A stretch of DNA of 64,000 nucleotides, taken from contig NC_088324.1 in NCBI RefSeq assembly GCF_910592395.1, positions 11,620,953-11,684,952 on the forward strand, given 5' to 3'. Source of the stretch: Lineus longissimus. Its lineage: Eukaryota > Nemertea > Pilidiophora > Heteronemertea > Lineidae. A model generated the notes under the pieces. It had not been told where the DNA came from, searched no databases, and saw nothing but the letters and a program-made list of their open reading frames with translations. The position numbers and the translations under genes are program-made. Every line of letters begins with the position of its first letter. The stretch's first letter is position 1. Below, piece by piece: positions 47,664-59,676 of the stretch.

Positions 47664-50600
47664 CATATAACCTATTTGTATCTTTTTTCACCAAATAAGG
47701 CCAACTGGAATCGATTGTATTTCAATTGGTGGTCACAGAAGCTGACATAATATGCTGTAGTCTTACTAAGTGCTACTATCATAGGAAAATATCAATGCTT
47801 TGTCATAAGATCAGTTGTATAATAAGGAACCATAAACATTGTCACAAGCCATTTATATAAAATGGTTTTATGAATAGTTTGTAGAGATTGTCACATTCTG
47901 TAGTCATTGCACATTCATCATTACCGATCATTGCGCAATCATCACTGTAGATTATTGCGCAATTGTCATTGTAGATTATTACATTATCAATCTGTCATCA
48001 TTGTATGTTTCCCCTTCAGTGTATATAAATATGGGATGCATTTAAGATGTAAATATTGTACAGTAACGACTCGCCGTCTTCACGCAACCCCTTGGAATAT
48101 TTGTAGCCGAACCTCACAATGCTTTTAATACCATGATTGTAAATTATTCAAATCTGTACATCGTGTGCTACGGGTCAATTTTCAAGCACGTCTCAAAATT
48201 AAATCAAATTAAATTTTGAGAAATGCTGCGTGCGTATCTCGAATACTTGAGGCTTGTGTGTCTCCAGAGTCATGAACTTCAAAGCATGCTTAAAAATGTA
48301 CCTCAGATTTTGCGCATGCTGACATGTATATCTGCAGGGAAGCATGTTTGAAATGAAACACATCATAATGTCGCCGTGACAACAGGACATGTCTAAACGA
48401 GGCATACTGGAACCAAACTCATTATGAGAAAAGTGAAAAATTAACTGCGCATGTGTACATGAAATAGGACATGAATAAAGCAGTGTACTAAATGATGGAT
48501 TGTTAAACGAGGTATGCTGAGCTACATAGCCATCTCTCTTCGGTGAGGTGTAGAATCCTCAAACAGTGAGGCGTACTGTGCAAAACGCATTGATCTTGCA
48601 AACCATGTTATATACCATGGCGAAACAAATTTAACTTGTTGTTTGAATTTGAATTATCAGATGGAATTATTAGGAGTGTCCACAGCAGAGTGGTAATGTT
48701 TAAATGCTGATTCAAAATGACTGAGTTGGTGAGTGTATGATATTTGAAGGTTAGCTCAGTTGTTAATGAGAAGGGTAGAGATTTTTCAGGGCGGCTCAGA
48801 CCCCCTGAAGGAAGACATTTGTTTGGCAAGGTCTCAGGGCCTTGTGGCTTGTAGCATGGATATCTAAAGAGTACGTGATGAAAAGGCCAGTGATGGACCT
48901 AGAGCTTGGCTAGATAGGATTGTGGGAAAATCCACAAAAAAAGCAAGGAGGGTGAACAAAACCCTAGGTTGGTAACATTAACCGACAGGTATTGAAAGAA
49001 GATTTCATTCCGACGAAAGAATTGAAAATCTATGTAATCGAGGTAAATTGTTATGATATCTTAAAGCTAGATTTATGCTGCAACATAACCAGGATTAAAA
49101 TCAACGAGTTTTATCGTAAAACTTTGTTTGGATAGAAAACTACAAAAGAAGCAGTAGAGTGGTGATTCTGTGTGAAGTGAAATTGATGACGGTGCAGAGC
49201 TTCTGTAGCTCCTGAAGCCTTGAGGCTGGCACATCATGTGCTGTGGATGGCACCTAACATCACCACGGCAAGCACCTTGTGTGCTCAAACAGCCACTGAA
49301 TAGTAGGCTGCTGCCCAAACAGTCACAGAACTGTATGATTATGACAAAAAGGCTGGAATCTGTTCCGCCTGGCCCCATATGAACGCATAAAAGCTAGTCC
49401 ATTTTGTAACCTAGAGAACCACTTGGAGAAAATAACCGTGTGCACAAAATTTGGTTCAAAAAAGATGACTGGACGGCAGCACTTGAATTTACAAATAGAA
49501 GTTGTTTTGCCAGAAGTCCGTCGCTTAGCAATGACTGCTATACCCAGTGAGGTGCACCAAATGCAAAATAATGTGTGACTGTGCAAATGGTGAAGTATTG
49601 TCTTGTGGGTACGTGCAAGTATATAAAGTATAGGTGGCTGTGCTTAGGTAAATGCTGCTCTAACTGGCTGGCTATGCAACTGTGGATTGAAACAAATTCA
49701 AGCAGGTTAAGCTGAAGGTTAGGTGTTGTTAGGCAGTTAAAAAAGGTGCAACTCATTTGGGAATCTAACAAGCATGCATCAAGTTAGAGGAGAGGGTGAC
49801 ATGCGCAAGGTTGATATTGTTGCTTACTCTAGGTTACAAGGGTAGTTAAAATGGATCAGGGACTAAGCCACGGCGTTGGAAACATTGGCCCTGAAACTCG
49901 GTGATTACGACAAAATGAAGAATTCTTTGCAGCTCCTCCAGAACCTTGTGAGGAGTCTTAGAAATGCCCTCTGAAAACCTTGTACCCATTAAATGAGAGA
50001 AATGTGGCTGAAATCGTTATGGTTGCCTTTCAATGCCCCTGGGAGGCACCTGGCGTTAAATAAAAACTTAAACATTCCGAGGAAATGGATTAAGATGAAC
50101 CTGAGAATATGTCCAGGGAGTGACATGGTTCAAATAAGAGCCACAGGTCAAGGTTTGACGAGCGGTCCAGGGAGAAGTCCCCAGAATGAATTAGCAAGAT
50201 CGTGGTCCTCGCCATAAGCATCTGTGTAACTTATAATATGGTATGTGAATGCCTACTTCAATTTCTTTAAGATTTTACATTTTACTTTATTTGCTGGTGT
50301 GGTCGTTAATGCCCCGACGATCATGCTGGTACACTTCCGTTGACTTTAAACACGCACCGGTTGCCCCCTGGGAAGTGTTAAAAGTCGCGGTGTTCAATTC
50401 ACGTTTACACACATTTGTCAACTGTAGTATGAGTGAATTTTTAATATGACGTTTTGAGTTCTAAAAGGATGTTGATAACACCTACAAAATATTGTCTTGG
50501 CAGAATGGTGAACATTTTGTTGACAGCCGTTCTACGGTTGTCTAGTTTGTCTCAAAGACACTAGGTGTCCTACCTTGTTTGGGAGGTTACAATATGAGAA

Positions 50601-51626
50601 ATCAACTCCTATGTCCTGTTAGCTTGATGTAGTTGAACCAGGAACAGTGTTGTCCGAGATAAACTCATTACGGTGAAATCGTTGTCTTTGTCTTGTTTAT
50701 TTACCATGAATTCAGCAATTGGCAGCAGTGCCCCAACACAACACTGCACAAGATTGTAAATGGAATTAATATTCCACAGAGGAAATAATGTGAGCAGAAA
50801 TCAGCCCTTTCCTTGGAAGTGTTGGAGGGCAACATTCCCAGTTCTCCCCTCCCTGACATCATCCTTGTCCAAATGTTGCAGAGTTGCAAAGCGCTATAAC
50901 ATACTACTGCACCTGTAATACTGCAATAGCTCCTGACTGACTTTACAGTATTCAGTTGTCTCCTGATTTTGACTGATCATTCCTGGCCAAAGTGCTGTCA
51001 ATTCAATTGGAAGACTGCATGATCACTGCACCTGAAATACCACAATATCTGACTGACTTGACGGCACTACTCGCTGTTATCACCTGATCTTGGCTGATCA
51101 TACCAAATGATACAACCTTCATACTGCACAACTACAGGAGGTGACAGACATAAGCATTTGGCATTTCTGATTCCGCATTTTTGCACAGGGACCCATTTTG
51201 ATTTCACGCCAAATTGTGTGGTCACCTCCAACTTGGGTGGCTGGGTTTGATTTTGGGTCTCTAAAGATTAAGACAACACCATGCTACTTCTCATAATGAA
51301 ATACGGTTATCTTTATGGTCCCATTTTCGATCAGCAGGTAGAGTACTGTTGTCTATCATGGTAACATCATATTCCCTCCAAGGCATTAAAGGAGAATGAA
51401 GTAAAGAAGTTGTCCTTAACACCAAAATGTTTAGACCTTCTTCAGAATGTTGGAGGCAGGTAACTGATGGCCACAACAAGCATTGGCTTGGGTTTTCAGA
51501 TGCATGCTAGGCAGTCATTCCATTGGTGTTTTCAGTATGAAATTGACATGCAACTTCTCCAATTTGATTGTTTTGCCTCCAACCAAAAGTTCATCATATC
51601 CCACCAATATCAAAAACTGATATATG
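47664..51626. other. Intergenic DNA between PRRC2 and ATP6V1G
   Basis: No recognisable gene. A local cluster of degenerate ATTGCGCAAT/TGTAGATTATT words lies near 47890-48000. Around 49.3 and 49.9 kb are short phrases (GATTATGACAAAA / GATTACGACAAAA) resembling one near 62.2 kb. They may be decayed copies of a dispersed element, too worn to classify. Confidence 0.4.
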
Positions 51627-51646
51627 TTTATTGACTTACATTTATT
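51627..51646 (-). terminator. Candidate poly(A) signals of ATP6V1G
   Basis: TTTATT at 51627-51632 and 51641-51646 read AATAAA on the minus strand, about 1.07 kb beyond the ATP6V1G stop codon. They are the nearest good signals seen. The long 3' UTR is inferred. Confidence 0.35.
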
Positions 51647-52709
51647 AGATATCCACTTGGATTACATACATACAACACACAATATACAGAGGAAATAAAT
51701 ACATCTTGGATTCTGATACATGTACATCATTATTACGTTGGGCTTGAAAACCAGGGGTCATATTCAAAATGCAACCTCATCGTATCTGCATATGAACCTT
51801 TTTTTGCAAATTTTGATGAACAATACCTTTTGGAAATGAGTGCATCATGTATTAGACCCCCACATACACCCAGAGCGTGAATGTTCCAGGTTACGAGGCC
51901 ACCTCATATTTGACCTTCAACTAGACTACAATTCTACATTTGTACACTTAGCACAGATACAGTAATTCAAATCATGCTTCAGATGCATGTGTAATAATAT
52001 TCTGGTGCATAATCATGGTCAAGTTTGATAATAACTGGCAATTGATGTGGTACAAGGCAATTATTAGCTGAATATTATAAACTTCCCTTGACAATTAAAC
52101 TTTTACCTGTTAAGATATTCTTCATAAATATGTAGGTCTTGTCATCAATTTTGTTAGAGGGTGGGTTGCAGTAGTACCCGATTGACTTGTATGGCCCACC
52201 ATGACAATTACAAGAAATTGAACAGAACAAGGCCTTTTCTGATTTCGTATGTAGAACAGTCACGAATACCACAATTAACCTAAGCTATTTCCATGCTAAA
52301 CTATTAATGAGAACAACTGGTACATGAAACAAAATTAAATATTGATAGTCTTCATTTTCTAGAATACCTCAGCCATGTTTTTACCTGTCATGGAGTTCTA
52401 ATGTTTCTAATTTCCAGTTGACCTCACTACTACTATGTTCAATTGCCAAGAGTACAAATTAATGCAAGTTCAAAACAATCTAAATATTTTTTGCAAAGTT
52501 CATAATCGTGCACATGAATACTTCTGCAATAGATGAATCCAAAGTCTTTTGAAATCTAGCTTTAAGAGAGTGTTGTTTCCTTTCCTCTGTATGGTAGAGC
52601 AATATTCTAGACAGTTTTATCGCACAGTGTCTAACAATCAAAGATAATTCCCAATTCTACCATCCACCAATGTGTTCCACAGCTATACATGTCATGCATC
52701 TAGACTAGA

Positions 52710-53484
52710 TTAGACTCGTAAGTTAATGTGCTTCTCTGGTTTTATCTGGCCCACTAATGCTAAGAGTCTTTCAAGGCTTTTTTCACTATTATTAGCCACG
52801 TTGTTGTTTAATTCTGCTAGCTTCTCGTGCATCTGAAGGTCTATTCTTTGCTTCATGTCATCTTCTGAACCCATGACCTGAAAGTGGATGGTAAAGTGGT
52901 GAGAAATTTTGTGCAATATTGATAATTGATTTTTTATTTTGTCATGCTTTTTCTTGTTCCATGTTGTCTCCTAATGTTATTCAAGCAAGTTTGTTACAAG
53001 TGAAAATTGTATTTTCTGGGTAAAATAATGGTGACGTCATAAAGTGCTGGACCCAGGGAGGCATGGTATGATGTATACCTTTCCTTCCTGTTCCTTGAAC
53101 TGCTTTTCCCTTTGGAGGCGATATGCATCGATCTCTGCAGCTGCTTCTTCCTTTGCTTGTTTAAGACGCCTTGCTTTTCCTGAAAAGAATTAGTCTTGTT
53201 TAGCCCACTAAAAAAATCATATATGAATAATACCATCATCTGTGACTCTGACTGTAATGCAGTGTGTGTGACTGTGTACATTGGAGTAAAAATGGGCCAA
53301 ACATTGTAGCATATTTACAACGATCTCATAGCTGTTATACCTAAAAGAATGAGTTAACAAGGAGCACACTGACAGTGCGAATAGAATACATTAAGTCCTT
53401 ACGTTTTCTAGCCTCCGCCACCTTCTCAGCGGCTTTTTTTTCGGCAGCAAGAAGTTGCTGGATTCCTGTCGATTGACTCGCCAT
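52710..53484 (-). CDS. ATP6V1G: V-type proton ATPase subunit G, 3 exons
   Basis: Subunit G is part of the peripheral stalk of the V1 sector and pairs with subunit E as a long coiled coil holding the ATPase head against rotation. Exons 53484-53403, 53179-53079 and 52877-52710 join in phase to 116 residues (human G1 is 118). The N-terminus [20 protein letters not shown] is almost the same as the vertebrate protein and is followed by KVAEARKRK and [24 protein letters not shown] split across exons 1-2. The C-terminal exon starts [13 protein letters not shown] and ends with a family-like [18 protein letters not shown]. It is alanine/lysine/glutamate-rich throughout, as expected for a coiled coil. 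The start is the only in-frame Met before the conserved N-terminus. It is head-to-head with RO60. Confidence 0.96.
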
Positions 53485-54090
53485 TTTGCTGAAGATCATG
53501 TGACTTGCAGGCAAGGCACGAATCGACCAGGCAAACTTTAACTTCAATTATCTCCACAACTATAAAACTGGCTCAAGTGTAAGACATACACTGTATTTTT
53601 ATATAATCATTTATCAGTTGCCAAATTTTTGTGATTTCTAAAGCTGTGTTAGGTAAATGAAATGCATTCGACAATGCGACTAAAAATCAATTCAATATGG
53701 CTTCGCATGTTTTGATGACGTCACGGCAGGTGCGCAAGATGAGTAGAGACAGTCGAAAATGCTTGTAATATTATCTCTTTTTGTGCATTAAGTTCATGTT
53801 GCCTTCTAACATTCTTAGTTGCAAAAGTTGCTGGCAATTGTCTCATTACAATAGAAATCAACAGATTGAAAGTCACCCTCGTATTTCGTGGATAATTTGT
53901 ATGATTTCTCCTGAGGAACCCAGCCCATTTTGCACTGACTTCAGCTAGACTAGTATATAGTTACACAGCCAGCCAGTGCAGTCAGACAGTGATTTTTTCT
54001 TGTTTCTCACTTCAACCGTGCCGTGGTGCTGCTGGGCTTACTCACTCACGACGATCACAGACCGTAGCAACAGACATCTAGTGAACCATC
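53485..54090. promoter_or_regulatory. Compact bidirectional promoter, ATP6V1G and RO60
   Basis: Only 606 bp separate the two divergent start codons, so both promoters and both 5' UTRs must fit here. The sequence has a perfect CRE palindrome at 53716-53723 and no obvious TATA box at a useful distance from either start. Shared control is inferred from the spacing. Confidence 0.6.
53716..53723. promoter_or_regulatory. CRE palindrome TGACGTCA
   Basis: A full-length cAMP-response-element palindrome (CREB/ATF site) 232 bp upstream of the ATP6V1G ATG and 368 bp upstream of the RO60 ATG. Such sites in short divergent promoters often drive housekeeping expression. Binding here is not shown. Confidence 0.55.
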
Positions 54091-57000
54091 ATGGCAGGCA
54101 TTTCAAACAACGTTCCAGACGTCTGTCCAATCCGACAGATGGATGACATTACCAGGCTTCACCGCTTCTTGTGCATGGGGGCTGAATGTGGAACGTATTA
54201 CCCTGGTGAGCGACCTCTGATGAAAGATCATGCTGACTGTATCGCACGTCTAATTACGGAAGGTCATGGAGAATTTGTTGTGAAAGAAATCCTACGATTT
54301 AGCTCACAAGAGCTCTCCATCAAGGAACGACCAGTTATCTTTGCGTTGGCGCTGTGTGCTAGGAACGATGACCCTGCAGATAAAAAGGATCATAAGACTA
54401 AAATGGCTGCGTACGCTGCCTTGGCTGATATTTGTCGATTGCCACCGCAGTTATTTGCATTTGTAGACTTTGCCCAGGCCAATAGTGGTAAAACAACAGG
54501 CTGGGGTCGTGCCCAGCGAAAGGCTTTGAATAATTGGTATCGTAAAAAAACGCCAAGGGATCTAGCAGTTCTGGTGACAAAGTATATCCAGCGCGGTGGG
54601 TGGACACATGTTGATATCTTCAGATTAGCTCATGTCAAGCCTGTTAATGAAGGTAAGTCATGGATGTTTAAGTCTCCATTCATTTCAGCGATATCAAAAA
54701 AACATTTACTTAAGAGGATTTGAATGAGTGATATGATAAATTATCAACAAAACCTCATGGTTTTTGCAAAGATAAACTTCCGTTCATGCCATACCTGTCA
54801 GATACATGTAGCTGTGACAATGCAGACTTGAATGAGGGTAGAATTTCTTTATTAAAAAAATCTACTTTTCACTAGTTACTGAGAACTGACTTATGCTGAA
54901 AAAAATTCCTGTTCTGTAGCGCCAGAGTCAGATAAATTTAGTTAAAATTGGAATTTCTTTATTTTGAATTGTATAGAAATTTGTAAATTCTTGTACAGAC
55001 AGCAGTACTGGTAGTGGTATGGTATTTACTCTTAGGAAAAGTTATTACTGTACATCTTATTCTTAGGTGAGCAACTACAGCCCCACTAGCAGAAAAAAAC
55101 GATAGCATAAAATTTCTCAGAATTGGATCTATTTCAAGATCTGAACGTCTGTGGCCACAGAATGTTCACCTTTGTGAATGTTATATCGTGATATATACCT
55201 TCCATTGTGGCTTTGGTTTTCTCATTTAAAGTTTGCTCTGAATCTCATCATTACAATCACTAAATAAATCAGATCTTTGGGCCGCCTATGCAGCACTTGA
55301 GTTGCAGTTTTGACAAGGGTGTCACACAAACTCCACCCAAATTTTATGTTTTTCTTTAGAACCGGTAATTACATTTATGGTAAATCCTCGATACTTCTTG
55401 CTTCAAAATTCATACTTTGATCATTAGGAATCAATACTTGTAATGGTAGTGGTAGTGGTAGTTGGTAGAACTAGGAAGGTATCTTCTTAGATAGAGCATG
55501 ATGTTGCGGTCATTATCACGATTATGTTTCCCTCAATTGCAAGGAATCAAAAACAGCTCTCTCTGGCATGAAATGATCGACATTCCATCAGAACTAATTT
55601 TTATCTCAGGAATTTGCCTTGGTTGCACGGAATCAATGCTAATGCGAAGGAATGTGCCCGGTTTCTTTGAGTTACACTAGCACTAGCTAATGCTTTTTCT
55701 AGCTCCATGTATGTGGCAGTATGCTCACTTTGTGTAGGATATAAGTCTAGTCATACCTCCCATGCCTTTGCCATGCTGCCAGGTGGAATGCCGGCAGGAA
55801 AAAATGCTACTTCATTGCGAATAGCTGACTGAACTGAAGATGGTACCAACATGTCGTTGGTATGTCTGTGTAACAGTATATTCTCGAATGCATTCCGCGA
55901 CAAAACTGCGGAAGACATCTTTTATCAGGCTTTACTTTTGCAAAATAGTTTTGCCAGAGACAGACATATTCACCAGGCAATAAGTGAAAATGACCTGCTG
56001 CCCATGAAAGAAGAAGCTGCATTCTTTACGACTTGGATCGTAAACACTAAAACAGTTATTCTACCTGTGTTTTCTTACTGTTGATGTCTTAGATTAGCTA
56101 GATTTTGAACCCACTCGCTTGTTCATGAAGTGAATTGTATTTTGGTTGAATTCTTTACCCGACGTCATTCAGTCTGGTGAAAGAGTTACAGGGTCAATCT
56201 AACTTTTTAAAAGGGTCCACCATGGTACATGCTTAAATTAGTAAATATATGTCATTGTCTGCGGGACCATGAGAGGAATTTCTCAGGCTAACATGGAGTG
56301 TTTCCCTCAGGTCAGTGTACATGTACCTGCTGAGCCTTGTAGCATGTGGCGAGGTAAGTTGCATAAGATTGTGCTCCAATCTGAACACGGAAGGGCCTAA
56401 AAATACCTGTTTGCTGGAAAGTCTTAACTGGATATCATGAGTGCCTTTGGCAAGTCACTTTTCTACACTTCAATGTCTTTATTGTGGCCAATCCTCAAGA
56501 ATTTCCATGATTATCTGTTAAAAACTTCAGTTGAACAACCAAATTGTTGTTATTGCGATTGCTCGTTAAAGTTGGAAAGCTAGTGTAAAGCAGACGGCAG
56601 AACCCACCACCTGCCTTCATGTGTTGTTCAATAACCTGTACCGATGACTCATCGCGAACAAAAAGAGATCGTAAATGTCAAATGAAAATATTATTCCAAT
56701 CATCAGATAAAGAGTTTAGAAAGTTGGAGAGAACATACTCAAAACTTGAGAAAATCGCTAATATCTTGAAATTGGTTGTTTGTATCAATCATCAACTCCT
56801 CCGAAGTCCAGGTGAACACAGCATGACTGAGTGCACTGTGCTTGAATAATTAAAAACACAGCGCTTAACTCTGAATCATACGGGAAAAATTCCGGCTATA
56901 CAGAAATTGTATAGATTGCCACAATGTAGATATCCTCAGAGAATTTTGTCTGAATATTTCCCATTCCAGGTTTTGCACAAAACCGCAGGTGCCTGACTAG

Positions 57001-58094
57001 ACTGTATTACTTGAGACAGGGATGGTACTGCCGGTATAATAACTTGGTAAACAAGCAGTTCTAATTCTTTTATTTTCCAGCAATGACAGCCATAATGAAA
57101 TTTGCTGTAAAAGGCCTTGATGCCGTTAAGAAAGATTATGAGAAGGACGGCCTGTCTGATGACATGAAATGTATCCTGAGATTCCTGGAGGCGGTTCATA
57201 CAGTCAAACATTCGAATGACGAACACCAGATCGCCCGATTGATAGAGGAGTACCACTTGACACCAGAATATGTACCAACACAATTCAGTAAATCACAAGA
57301 GGTATGTTGCCCTGCAGATGCAAGATTATTGACACAATGACTTCCTTAAACCCTGTTACTCCAAATGGAGGATAGGTTACCAACAAGATTTGTTCACTTC
57401 CTCCTGTCCTCGGTAGTTATCTCAACTTAATAGTTCCAGTTTTTGACTCAATAACCTGTGATGATTATTAATTACTGCAATGAAAAACAAAAAGATTGCC
57501 TGTCTCTGGGTAAAACTGGTAATATGTATTGATACTAATTAGAGGATGACAACCTCTTCATGTTGCAGGGCTCCTGCAATGACCCCGAAAATAATAGAAA
57601 CACCAATATTTCCAGGTCTACAGTAGAGTGGGGAAAGCTTTTATGAGTCTAGTCTACTCCTTGATTGTTAGTTGACTATGCAGTTTCTATCTCTCTGCAG
57701 ATTTGGTACGCCCTCCTCCATGAGCTGCCAGTTAAGGACATGATCCGTTTATTAGGTCGAATGTCCGCAATTGGTCTCCTCGAACCCCTCAGCAATCCTG
57801 CCAAACTAGTTATTGATAAGTTGTCCAGTGAGCAAACGATACAATCTGAAAAGTAAGACATCAACTTCTGCTAATTATTAAATTCAGAGGGAATAATCTT
57901 GTCGCTTGGGTGTCCATTTGATACCAATCACAAACCCCCTTTGCTTGAACCCTGGGTGGGTCACTCAACATCTATCACCTTATCTTTTGAATGAGGGGTA
58001 TCATTGAGATTATTTGTATTGAAGTGTCTGCCAGTGATAGCAAACACGGAAGCTCATATTCTCGGACCTGGATGATTATCCTTTGACCTTACAA

Positions 58095-58128
<34 letters not shown>

Positions 58129-59676
58129 TAACTTACTGGTCATTTGAGGCTCCTACACGAAAGAACAAACATATAGATGATAGCATGGATAATTTTGTTG
58201 GAATTCATTGATTCGATGTGAATTTCAGGATACACCCTATAGAATTCCTGATAGCCATGAAAATATATGAAGGAGGCAAGGGAGATAAAGGCAAAGTGAA
58301 GTGGTTCCCTAATGGTAATGTCATCGATGCGCTCAACAGGGCTTTCCTCAATTCCTATAAGGTGGGTGTAAAGATTAGGCCAGTACCGTTAATACAACTT
58401 AAATTTGGTAGGTCACTGAGGAGCCTCAGTAAAGAATAAACGCAGAAAAAGAGAGGCGTTGCACACAGGCATGAATTGTGGCTGCTTAGTATTTGCCTGT
58501 AGCAGTGGGTTTGCATCTCAACTGGCAACTATAAGTCATGCAAAGCAGTACCTTCCACCAGTTATGGCCTACCTGTCGCAGAATTTTCCACCAGTAACCA
58601 GTAAACGTTTCAGTGTTGATGACTCCTTCGTTTGATTCCAGTTCATCCAACCCACAAACTCGCGCTATCTATTGGCGGTTGATGTAAGTGGTTCCATGGC
58701 GTACGGCAATGTCAACGGTTGCCAAGGAGTGTCGCCAGCCGTTGCAGCAGCTGCCATGGCAATGCTTATCGCTAGGACAGAAAAGGAATATCAGATGGTT
58801 GCGTTCTCAACCGGGATCACGCCAGTCCAGCTTAATGCACAAATGGACCTGTTACATGTGTGTAAAATAATAGCAGAGGTAAGAAAAAAATCTGCTCAAC
58901 CAGCCAGAATGCATCTCAGACAAGGAGCATTGTCTTTTGAATGGGATGCTGGTCAAGGATGGGTTAAACCTCCACTTGGATGGACTGCTATTTTGTTCCA
59001 GTGCATCATTGTGTGCTACAATAGCCCAAAATACCAGTCTCATGACGTCATGACACAATGCCGTGAATGATGCCTCAAAGCAGTGTGGGACAACCCAACC
59101 ACTGACTGTTCTCAGATCTGTAGCCTTGTTAGTAGACCATTTATAATCCACTGAGCTATTTCCTACAGTCTTTGCTTGTTCTTTTCTAGCTGCCATCCGG
59201 CGGGACTGACTGCGCTATTCCAATACTGTGGGCAATGGAGAATAAACGTGCCGTAGATGTATTTATGGTGATCACCGATTGTGAGACTCTGTCTGCAGGC
59301 ATTCCTCCGTCTGATGCTCTCAAGAAATACAGACAGCTGATGGGTCTGCCTAATACAAGGTGAGACTAGTTTTGAAGTAAGACTAGGGCTGTCAGGAATG
59401 GCTAATTATAGAGTGGATATGTTCAGTCCTAAAACTACTGGAGAACAACTTCTTTTTGGAGTTCGGATATCTATGAACTGTGTGTCTAGAGTATGTTTGC
59501 ATTCAACCTTTTTCCCACTGATCGTTTCTTCTCATCTTTTCAGAATGGTAGTGTGTGCACTGACGAGCAATGGCTTTACCCTGGCAGATCCGTCAGAAAA
59601 CGGTATGCTTGACATCGCTGGTTTTGATGCCGGAGTTCCACTTCTAATCAATAACTTTGTCAAAGGGATCATATAA
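54091..59676 (+). CDS. RO60: 60-kDa SS-A/Ro ribonucleoprotein (TROVE domain + vWA), 7 exons
   Basis: Ro60 is a ring-shaped RNA-binding protein that holds Y RNAs on its outer surface and takes the 3' ends of misfolded small RNAs through its central hole. Exons 54091-54652, 57081-57301, 57701-57852, 58229-58361, 58642-58878, 59190-59359 and 59544-59676 join in phase to 535 residues (human 538). The TROVE domain spans roughly residues 17-365 (FLCMGAECGTYY, FALALCARND, GWGRAQRKALNNWY, IEEYHLTPEYVPT, KIHPIEFLIAMKIYEGGKG). The vWA domain follows, with a complete MIDAS: DVSGSM near residue 372, then GGTD and VFMVITDCET. It ends GMLDIAGFDAGVPLLINNFVKGII, matching the family C-terminus. The initiator Met is directly supported by MDDITRLHRFLCMG downstream. 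Confidence 0.96.
58095..58127. repeat. (GAT)11 microsatellite
   Basis: Eleven uninterrupted GAT triplets in the RO60 intron between exons 3 and 4, about 100 nt before the exon-4 acceptor. Probably polymorphic. Confidence 0.95.

Noticed and set aside
49310-50000. Recurring GATTA(T/C)GACAAAA phrases shared between 49.3, 49.9 and 62.2 kb
   Set aside because: Possibly decayed copies of a dispersed element, but I could not define ends or a consistent unit.
55851-56084. 77-codon frame in RO60 intron 1
   Set aside because: No splice sites in phase with the RO60 exons and no recognised family. The TROVE sequence joins cleanly from exon 1 to exon 2 without it.
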